This document shows, piece by piece, positions 5,620 through 10,421 of a stretch of 10,421 nucleotides of DNA. Origin of the DNA: Bacillota bacterium (GTDB lineage Bacteria; Bacillota; UBA4882; UBA8346); contig DNPQ01000227.1 in assembly GCA_003501335.1 (NCBI GenBank), positions 1 through 10,421 of the forward strand, read 5' to 3'. The notes under the pieces were generated by a model that did no database searches, had not been told where the DNA came from, and was given only the letters and a program-made list of their open reading frames with translations. The position numbers and the translations under genes are program-made. The number at the start of each line of letters is the position of its first letter. Within the stretch, counting starts at the first letter, position 1.

Positions 5620-7764
5620 CTATAATCTAAAGTCACTTGAAGCACCGAGCTTCGGAATCGTCTTTTGCCTAGAAGCAGGCCGAACAACCATAAAGACCGC
5701 TGCAGCGACTACCAATAAGGCGATTATCTGTCCGATACCGAAAGGAACGCCGTAGAACAAACTTCCAAGCTGGTAGCAGATGAACGCAAGGGCATATCCT
5801 ACCAGCACCTGATAACCGATAGCAATCCAGCCCCATTTGCGGCTGCCCATTTCACGCATGGTCGTCGACATCGCAACGATGCACGGCGGATCAAAAATGT
5901 TGAGGATCATAAACGAGAACGCTCCGATTGCAGTAAACATGGAGGCGATACCCCGCATCACGAGTACATTATTTTCAACATTGGAAACACCATTCAGGAT
6001 CGCCAGAGTACTGATGGCCTGTTCCTTTGCCATTTCTGCGCTGATGACTGCAACCGCGCCCTTCCAGGTGCCAAACCCCAGAGGTTTAAAGAACCACGCG
6101 ACCGCACCGCCTATACCAGCAAGGATACTATGATCCATATCAGCCATCCGAAGGCTCCAGCTGAAATTGGACAGAAACCAGACCAGTACACAGGCGGCAA
6201 AGATGATCGTTCCCGCCTTGATGACGAAAGCCCGCGCACGTTCCCACATGTGGATCAGCACGCCTTTCAGCGACGGGATATGGTAAACCGGCAATTCCAT
6301 AACGAACGGTGCTGGTTCGCCGCCCAAAATTTTAGTCTTTTTCAAAGCAATACCAGACAGCACGATGATCGCTAAGCTAAGAAAATACATGGCCGGTGCA
6401 ATCAGCATCGAATGCGGGAAGAAGATCGAGACGATCATGGCAATAATGACTGTCTTTGCCGTACAAGGGACGAAGGTTGCCAACATGATGGTCATACGGC
6501 GATCTTTTTCGCTTTCAATGGTCCTTGTCGCCATAACGCCTGGTACACCGCAGCCCATGCCAACGAGGATCGGAATGAACGATTTGCCCGAAAGACCAAA
6601 ACGACGGAAGATCCGGTCCAGAATAAACGCAATACGCGCCATGTATCCTGAATCCTCCAGGACGGCAAGAAAGAAGAATATAAGCAGCATCTGCGGAACA
6701 AAACCAAGCACCGTTCCGACGCCGCCGATGATCCCGTTAACAATCAGCCCCTGCAGCCAGTCCGAAGCACCAATGGCCCGCAAGCCAGCTATAACGGCGT
6801 TCGGTATCCAATTGCCGAACAAGGTGCCATTGACCCAGTCGTCGGCTATACCGCCTAGTGTTGTGATAGAAATGTAATACATAAGGAACATGATTGCTGC
6901 GAAGATGGGAAGCGCAAGCCAGCGGTTTGTTACGACCCTGTCTATCCTGTCTGAGGTCGAGAGTTTTCCAGTGTCCTTTTTCCTATAACAGCTCTTGATG
7001 ATAGAACCAATGTAGATATACCGTTCATTCGTGATGATGCTCTCCGCGTCGTCGTCCAGTTCCGTTTCGGCCGCCTTGATATCGCCTTCGATATGTTTAA
7101 GCAACGATTTATCCAAATTCAACTGAGTCAAGACTTTTTCGTCACGCTCGAATATTTTAATAGCAAACCAGCGCTGTTGCTCCTGTGGAAGGGTGTGAAC
7201 GGCTGCTTCCTCAATATGGGCGAGGGCATGTTCAACAACGCCGCTAAAGGTATGCATCGGAACGGTCTTCGTGTGATTTCTTGCCGCTTCGACAGCCGCT
7301 TCAGCAGCCTCCATGATGCCCGTTCCTTTGAGAGCTGAGATCTCCACGATCTTGCATCCGAGTTGGCGCGACAACTCCTCAATATTGATCTTATCCCCCT
7401 TCTTTTTTACCATATCGATCATGTTGATGGCGATAACTACCGGAATGCCGAGTTCCGTGAGCTGTGTGGTCAGATAGAGGTTTCTTTCAAGGTTCGTGCC
7501 GTCCACAATATTAAGTATCCCATCTGGACGCTCGCCGACCAAATAATTTCTGGCAACAACTTCTTCCAACGAGTATGGAGAAATTGAGTAAATGCCCGGC
7601 AGGTCCATGATCACGATATCGTCGCGTTTTTTTAGCCTGCCTTCCTTTTTCTCGACCGTAACACCAGGCCAATTCCCGACGAACTGATTTGAACCGGTCA
7701 ACGCGTTAAACAGCGTCGTTTTTCCACTATTCGGATTGCCGGCAAGTGCAATTTTAATTGACAT
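5620..7764 (-). CDS. feoB: Ferrous iron transporter FeoB
   Basis: Membrane transporter for Fe(II) with a cytoplasmic GTPase domain. I start at the ATG at 7764 (714 residues). The ATG at 7770 directly abuts the AGGAGG site, while 7764 is 6 bases from it. The G motifs are GNPNSGKT (9-16), the switch region GNWPGVT (T36), DLPG (54-57), NMID (114-117) and SAL (143-145). A helical GDI-like region follows to about 270. The membrane part holds two gate repeats: GMGCGVPGVMATRT, with its Cys, followed by FVPC, and later NIFDPPCIVAM. The C-terminus ends in a hydrophobic helix and a short basic tail. The length is slightly below the E. coli protein, as in many Firmicutes. Upstream are two feoA genes, here separated from feoB by a 117-bp hairpin element and a DtxR-like box. 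No lesion is seen. Confidence 0.97.
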   Translation of the reverse strand: MSIKIALAGNPNSGKTTLFNALTGSNQFVGNWPGVTVEKKEGRLKKRDDIVIMDLPGIYSISPYSLEEVVARNYLVGERPDGILNIVDGTNLERNLYLTTQLTELGIPVVIAINMIDMVKKKGDKINIEELSRQLGCKIVEISALKGTGIMEAAEAAVEAARNHTKTVPMHTFSGVVEHALAHIEEAAVHTLPQEQQRWFAIKIFERDEKVLTQLNLDKSLLKHIEGDIKAAETELDDDAESIITNERYIYIGSIIKSCYRKKDTGKLSTSDRIDRVVTNRWLALPIFAAIMFLMYYISITTLGGIADDWVNGTLFGNWIPNAVIAGLRAIGASDWLQGLIVNGIIGGVGTVLGFVPQMLLIFFFLAVLEDSGYMARIAFILDRIFRRFGLSGKSFIPILVGMGCGVPGVMATRTIESEKDRRMTIMLATFVPCTAKTVIIAMIVSIFFPHSMLIAPAMYFLSLAIIVLSGIALKKTKILGGEPAPFVMELPVYHIPSLKGVLIHMWERARAFVIKAGTIIFAACVLVWFLSNFSWSLRMADMDHSILAGIGGAVAWFFKPLGFGTWKGAVAVISAEMAKEQAISTLAILNGVSNVENNVLVMRGIASMFTAIGAFSFMILNIFDPPCIVAMSTTMREMGSRKWGWIAIGYQVLVGYALAFICYQLGSLFYGVPFGIGQIIALLVVAAAVFMVVRPASRQKTIPKLGASSDFRL

Positions 7765-7794
7765 TTTCATCCTCCTTAAGACAATTTATCTTGC

Positions 7795-7812
7795 AGTTAG
7801 CTTCGACTAACC
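7795..7812. promoter_or_regulatory. Fourth DtxR-like box, immediately upstream of feoB
   Basis: AGTTAG, six bases (CTTCGA), CTAACC: 11 of 12 arm bases match the three boxes of the feo promoter region. It lies between the hairpin element and the feoB ribosome site. I see no convincing -35/-10 pair near it, so it may serve an internal promoter I cannot define, or act as a roadblock. Confidence 0.55.
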
Positions 7813-7827
7813 GTGAGGCTTTAAATT

Positions 7828-7944
7828 GGGGCTGTCGCAAAATAAAATTTATCGATAGAGATATACAATATATAAATTTCTTGCATATTTATTGATGCTA
7901 TATATTGTATACCTCATTGATTTTGAATACTTTTGCAACAGCCC
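7828..7944. mobile_element. MITE-like hairpin element, copy A (117 bp), inside the feo operon
   Basis: The ends are GGGGCTGTCGCAAAA (7828-7842) and, inverted, GGGCTGTTGCAAAA (7944-7931). The AT-rich interior has a second inverted repeat, TATACAATATATA (7862-7874) against 7899-7911, so nearly the whole element can fold as one long hairpin. It has no coding capacity. A diverged copy of the same length is at 9466-9582. Such ends are common among Firmicute insertion sequences (general knowledge), which suggests mobilisation by a transposase elsewhere. No target duplication is obvious. It begins 2 bases after the feoA1 stop codon. Confidence 0.75.
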
Positions 7945-7946
7945 GC

Positions 7947-8168
7947 TTATTGCACCAATACCATTTCGGCATCCGCCTTGCGCAGAGACAGTTCATATCC
8001 CCGCACTGTAACTTCAATAGGATCCCCCAGGGGTGCAACCTTGCGCACATAAATCTCCGTCCCCTTTGTGAGCCCCATATCCATGATTCTGCGTTTGAGG
8101 GCTCCCGTACCATCAATTTTTGATACAGTGACCGTTTGTCCACACTTAACCTCTTTCAATGTCTGCAT
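7947..8168 (-). CDS. feoA: FeoA-family protein (first copy, adjacent to feoB)
   Basis: A small cytoplasmic SH3-like protein of 73 residues that partners FeoB in Fe(II) uptake. The sequence shows the family pattern: a VTVSKIDGTGALKRRIMDMG segment, where basic residues precede the conserved Met-Gly turn, then TKGTEIYVRKVAPLGDPIEV and RGYELSLRKADAEMVLV, giving the five-strand barrel with the PLGDP loop. The ATG at 8168 has an AAAGGAG site upstream. It begins 25 bases after the stop of the second feoA-like gene and was presumably next to feoB before the hairpin element inserted just behind its stop codon. Intact. Confidence 0.95.
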   Translation of the reverse strand: MQTLKEVKCGQTVTVSKIDGTGALKRRIMDMGLTKGTEIYVRKVAPLGDPIEVTVRGYELSLRKADAEMVLVQ

Positions 8169-8193
8169 ATCCGATAACTCCTTTCAGAATGGT

Positions 8194-8406
8194 TTACACC
8201 ATAATTTTATTAGCCATCTCACGGCCGACGGCAACTCTTGAATCCTTGACACTGACGATCACGTTCCCGCCGATTTCGGCAATCACGGTAACCGCTCCGC
8301 CAACAATAAAACCGAGGTTACCCAGAAATCGTTTCGTTTCTGTTTTGCCACCGATCTTTTGAATGAGATTTTCCTCTCCCATTTTGGCCATTGTTAAAGG
8401 CATCAT
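8194..8406 (-). CDS. FeoA-family protein (second copy, first gene of the feo operon)
   Basis: A 70-residue SH3-like FeoA homologue. LTMAKMGEENLIQKIGGK at the N-terminus, the LGNLGFIVGGAVTVI turn in the middle, and SRVAVGREMANKIMV at the end are typical of the FeoA copy that comes first in Clostridial feo operons. The two copies are quite different in sequence, so this is an old duplication. There are tandem ATGs (8406 and 8403) after GGAGGAGG; I chose the first, but either is possible. It is the promoter-proximal gene, directly downstream of the DtxR-like boxes. It probably acts with FeoB, perhaps as a regulatory subunit distinct from FeoA1 (inference). Confidence 0.92.
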   Translation of the reverse strand: MMPLTMAKMGEENLIQKIGGKTETKRFLGNLGFIVGGAVTVIAEIGGNVIVSVKDSRVAVGREMANKIMV

Positions 8407-8426
8407 GATTCCTCCTCCAGATGTAA

Positions 8427-8446
8427 CGGTTAGATTAAACTAACCG
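8427..8446. promoter_or_regulatory. DtxR-like operator box 1
   Basis: CGGTTAG, six bases (ATTAAA), CTAACCG: a perfect 7-bp inverted repeat in the feoA2 leader, just upstream of its ribosome site. It resembles one half-spaced form of the DtxR/IdeR consensus (TTAGGTTAG and its complement). A repressor bound here would sit within the transcribed leader. Confidence 0.75.
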
Positions 8447-8457
8447 GTAGTCTTAAC

Positions 8458-8483
8458 TATTGGTTAGGCTTCCCTAACCAATA
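8458..8483. promoter_or_regulatory. DtxR-like operator box 2 (strongest palindrome)
   Basis: TATTGGTTAG, six bases (GCTTCC), CTAACCAATA: perfect 10-bp arms. It covers the predicted feo transcription start near 8479. Its centre is 34 bases from box 1 and 25 bases from box 3. Confidence 0.8.
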
Positions 8484-8485
8484 TT

Positions 8486-8514
8486 AGGTTAGCATACACT
8501 AACCGTATTGTCAA
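8486..8514 (-). promoter_or_regulatory. Predicted promoter of the feo operon
   Basis: On the minus strand a consensus -35 TTGACA (8514-8509) is followed after 17 bases by TAACCT (8491-8486), which has the extended TGC immediately upstream. The -10 hexamer is itself part of DtxR-like box 3, so binding there would block RNA polymerase directly. Confidence 0.7.
8487..8504. promoter_or_regulatory. DtxR-like operator box 3
   Basis: GGTTAG, six bases (CATACA), CTAACC. It occupies the spacer and -10 of the feo promoter. Arms outside the 6-bp core do not extend. Confidence 0.75.
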
Positions 8515-8541
8515 TAAAAATTTTAATCCATGCTTCTTTAA

Positions 8542-8570
8542 TTGCTTTCCGTCAAATCCTATGTTATTCT
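8542..8570 (+). promoter_or_regulatory. Predicted promoter of the dtxR-like gene
   Basis: TTGCTT (8542-8547), 17 bases, TATTCT (8565-8570) with TGT just before the -10 (extended -10). The start would be near 8577. No GGTTAG box overlaps it; the nearest lies about 38 bases upstream of the -35, so strong autorepression is not indicated. Confidence 0.55.
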
Positions 8571-8611
8571 ATGATTAGTCGCTTATACCCGGCAGGAAGG
8601 AGACGGTAACG

Positions 8612-8983
8612 ATGAAAATGCAGGAATCAGCCGAGATGTATCTCGAAACGATTCTGGTTTTAAGTCATAAGAACCCGGAAGTCAGATCCATAGACATTGT
8701 GGATGAGCTTGAATACAAAAAATCCAGCGTCAGCGTCGCCATGAAGAATCTGCGTGAAAACGGATATATCGAAATGGATAACCAAGGCTATATTACGCTG
8801 ACTGAAAAAGGAAGAAAAATTGCCGAAACCATGTACGAACGGCACACGCTCATTTCCGACTGGCTCATCTATTGGGGCGTGGACAAAACCGTCGCCGCCG
8901 AGGACGCCTGTCGGATGGAACATGTAATTAGCCCAGAGAGTTTTGAAGCCATCAAAAGGCATGTAGAAAATGCGAAACAATGA
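8612..8983 (+). CDS. DtxR/MntR-family iron-dependent regulator, short form without SH3 domain
   Basis: A metal-dependent DNA-binding repressor of 123 residues, divergent from feo. Residues 5-70 form the winged helix (ESAEMYLETILVL, SIDIVDEL, SSVSVAMKNLRENGYIE, ITLTEKG). Residues 71-123 hold the first metal and dimerisation helices. The DtxR primary site is preserved: M9, C100, E103 and H104 match M10, C102, E105 and H106 of DtxR, including DACRMEHVIS. Met and Cys ligands favour Fe(II) over the MntR-type Mn site. H78 of the ancillary site remains, but the equivalents of E83 and H98 are S82 and A96. The protein ends before the C-terminal SH3-like domain of DtxR/IdeR. The ATG at 8612 has AAGGAG 9 bases upstream. 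Three GGTTAG-N6-CTAACC boxes in front of feo are its likely targets (inference). Confidence 0.9.
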   Translation: MKMQESAEMYLETILVLSHKNPEVRSIDIVDELEYKKSSVSVAMKNLRENGYIEMDNQGYITLTEKGRKIAETMYERHTLISDWLIYWGVDKTVAAEDACRMEHVISPESFEAIKRHVENAKQ

Positions 8984-9000
8984 TGCTTGGATAAATATAT

Positions 9001-9047
9001 AAACTGCCGAGTGGACGATCCCTATCGTACATGCCGCAGTTTTTTTA
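9001..9047 (+). terminator. Rho-independent terminator of the dtxR-like gene
   Basis: AAACTG at 9001-9006 pairs with CAGTTT at 9037-9042, and an inner ACGAT/ATCGT stem closes on a CCCT loop with a few mismatches between. Seven Ts follow (9040-9046). It starts 17 bases after the stop codon. Confidence 0.85.
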
Positions 9048-9465
9048 TATCATTCTACTGATCTTAAAAATACCGGCCCTATCAATTGTCTTTATTTCCC
9101 TGGCATAAGCGGATTCACAAAAAACAATACCAGAAAAAAGGCGCCTTAAAATTTCTTGAATGATAGAATATATGTACAAAAAGGAAATCAGCAAAGCCAA
9201 TTTTTGAAGTTCGACGCCTCCATGAAAATCATCCCCCTTGAACTCATCAATAAACGCATATCCATCCCTAAACTCATAAACTCACGACGACTTTGGCACC
9301 AAATTCAGTATCCGAAGTTCCTTTTTCCCGGACAATCAGGCGGCATATGGTTGACTGATACTAACTTGTCAATTCCGTGGCTGTGGTTTTCATCTATGCT
9401 CTTTTGTTGTTGGTAAAACATCTGCCCACTAAATTGTCAAGTGGCAAACCTTTTAACTTAAAAAA
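9048..9465. other. Region without a recognisable gene
   Basis: About 420 bases between the dtxR terminator and hairpin element copy B. An 86-codon frame opens with TTG at 9156 (through 9416). Its product has charged and aromatic stretches (e.g. INKRISIPKLINSRRLW) that look protein-like, but I recognise no family, there is no ribosome binding site, and it ends in a low-quality Trp/Phe-rich tail. It may be a decayed gene fragment or chance. Nothing else, on either strand, stands out. Confidence 0.4.
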
Positions 9466-9582
9466 GGGGTTGTCCTAAAAGTAAATTTTACAATAAAGAA
9501 ATAAATATATTGAAATCGACTTATGCGATGAATCCATATATTGTATATCTTATTGATTTTAAAGTACTTTTTAGACAACCTC
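9466..9582. mobile_element. MITE-like hairpin element, copy B (117 bp)
   Basis: The ends are GGGGTTGTCCTAAAAGTA (9466-9483) and a diverged inverted copy at 9582-9565 (15 of 18 match). The inner arms around 9491-9512 and 9534-9555 also pair, so it folds as one long hairpin. Its right half aligns with copy A, with about 37 of 45 bases identical by eye, sharing ATATATTGTATA and ATTGATTTT. Read on the minus strand, the hairpin is followed by TTTTTT (9465-9460), so it could terminate transcription from the deacetylase gene, whose stop is 24 bases away. Confidence 0.7.
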
Positions 9583-9606
9583 ACGAAAAAGCTCAATTCA
9601 TTCATT

Positions 9607-10389
9607 TCAGAGCAAAGAATGGGTATGTCTAGATGGCCATTTCGATTCCTGCTCCAGCAATTGCGGAACCGTTACAAAATGATATCCTTGTTTCAGTAAA
9701 GTCTTAACAATAATATCGGTGGCGATTACATCCTTCCATCGATCGGGGTATCTTCCATCGTGGATTAAAATAATACCGCCGGGACGAATCACTTTGAATA
9801 CCCGCTTCGCCATCAATTGGGGTGTGGGCGCATCATGATGATCACCGCAAACAGTCCAAAGAATAGTATGATAACCTTCGTCTTTCGCTACGGAAGCTAT
9901 TTGGCTATTCACCAAACCCAACGGAGGGCGAAAAAGTTGGGCACGTTTACCGGTCATTTTTTCAATGACTTGTTCACAGCGATCGATTTCCCCAACAATT
10001 TGGGCGGTAGGGTACGTTTCCAGTTTCGCCGGATGAGTATAGGTATGATTACCGATAACATGGCCACCATCCAGAACCATTTTAACGACCTCTGGATTTT
10101 CTTCCATTTGCTTTCCGATCATAAAAAAAGTAGCCTTTACATGATACTTATCCAGTAATTTAAGAATCTTCAAGGTATCAACTGGGTACGGTCCGTCATC
10201 ATATGTTAAGGCAACAAGCTTTTTGGAAACAGGGACCTCATAAACAATTTTTGAATACCACGAAGATACAACCGGTTTCCTCGGAAAATGATGAAACACT
10301 ACAAAAAGAATAACTCCTACCAGAAATATTTCAAAAATGGTTCTCCAAATGCCGATACGTTGGAAAAAAGATAGCCTCTTAATGTTCAA
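9607..10389 (-). CDS. Membrane-anchored polysaccharide deacetylase (NodB domain, carbohydrate esterase 4)
   Basis: Removes acetyl groups from an N-acetylated glycan, most likely peptidoglycan or another wall polymer outside the membrane. A basic N-terminus and one hydrophobic helix (about 14-34) anchor it, with the enzyme domain outside. The NodB motifs are in order: TYDDGP (62-67; D64 catalytic base, D65 metal), H115/H119 in GNHTYTH, RPPLG (154-158), a CGDHHDAP segment (181-188) in the motif-4 place, and LIHDG with H210. At 260 residues it fits single-domain PdaB/PgdA-like enzymes. The start is uncertain. TTG at 10389 is only 2 bases from AGGAGG (10397-10392), while an ATT two codons later is 8 bases away; the protein hardly changes. 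The upstream promoter is outside the window. Confidence 0.93.
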   Translation of the reverse strand: MNIKRLSFFQRIGIWRTIFEIFLVGVILFVVFHHFPRKPVVSSWYSKIVYEVPVSKKLVALTYDDGPYPVDTLKILKLLDKYHVKATFFMIGKQMEENPEVVKMVLDGGHVIGNHTYTHPAKLETYPTAQIVGEIDRCEQVIEKMTGKRAQLFRPPLGLVNSQIASVAKDEGYHTILWTVCGDHHDAPTPQLMAKRVFKVIRPGGIILIHDGRYPDRWKDVIATDIIVKTLLKQGYHFVTVPQLLEQESKWPSRHTHSLL

Positions 10390-10421
10390 AACCTCCTAAA
10401 TAAAACACAATATACAAAAAA

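Noticed and set aside
6365..6877. 170-codon plus-strand frame opposite feoB
   Set aside because: Antisense shadow of a conserved membrane segment of feoB; no ribosome site and no protein-like pattern of its own.
7828..9582. The two hairpin elements as ends of one composite transposon carrying feoA-dtxR
   Set aside because: The copies are too diverged, encode no transposase, and the interval would cut the feo operon; independent insertions are simpler.
1..10421. CRISPR array, tRNA, rRNA or known riboswitch
   Set aside because: No regularly spaced repeats and no recognisable RNA gene or riboswitch core were seen on either strand.

Overview
The window looks like a chromosomal segment of a Firmicute (Bacillota), probably Clostridia-like. 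Supporting signs are strong AGGAGG-type ribosome binding sites, TTG starts, TTGACA/TATAAT-like promoters, UppP, a DtxR-type metalloregulator, two stand-alone FeoA proteins and a FeoB-associated Cys-rich peptide. I cannot name a genus from the sequence alone. Nothing is recognisably phage or plasmid.

Layout: 1-1194 (+) is the C-terminal part of a Zn/Cd/Pb-type P1B-ATPase. It is followed by the remnant of an isoprenylcysteine methyltransferase-like gene (1207-1471), which has lost its middle and is frameshifted. uppP (1446-2246, -) runs into that remnant. A Mn-type superoxide dismutase (2494-3138, +) converges on a flavodoxin-fold, cysteine-rich oxidoreductase (3217-3933, -). A TetR regulator (4083-4709, +) diverges from the oxidoreductase across a compact control region with two matching promoters and two matching palindromes. 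Convergent with tetR is a broken Fur-family gene (4706-5162, -) carrying a frameshift and an in-frame TGA.

The main system is a ferrous-iron uptake cluster on the minus strand: feoA2 (8194-8406), feoA1 (7947-8168), feoB (5620-7764) and a 54-residue FeoB-associated Cys-rich membrane peptide (5424-5588). Divergent from it is a short DtxR-family regulator (8612-8983, +). Between them lie three copies of the palindrome GGTTAG-N6-CTAACC, one inside the feo promoter, and a fourth near-copy lies just upstream of feoB. The simplest reading is that the short DtxR protein, loaded with Fe(II), shuts off feo, while the Fur-type regulator nearby has decayed.

A 117-bp hairpin element (7828-7944) with terminal inverted repeats sits between the feoA1 stop and feoB. 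A diverged 117-bp relative lies at 9466-9582, behind a membrane-anchored polysaccharide deacetylase (9607-10389, -). These are MITE-like elements. The stretch 9048-9465 holds no gene I can recognise.

Shared themes are metal and redox homeostasis (metal efflux ATPase, SOD, Fe-S flavoprotein-like enzyme, Feo uptake) and the cell envelope (UppP, deacetylase). The only clearly co-regulated unit is dtxR-feo; the flavodoxin/tetR pair is a second self-contained regulated module.
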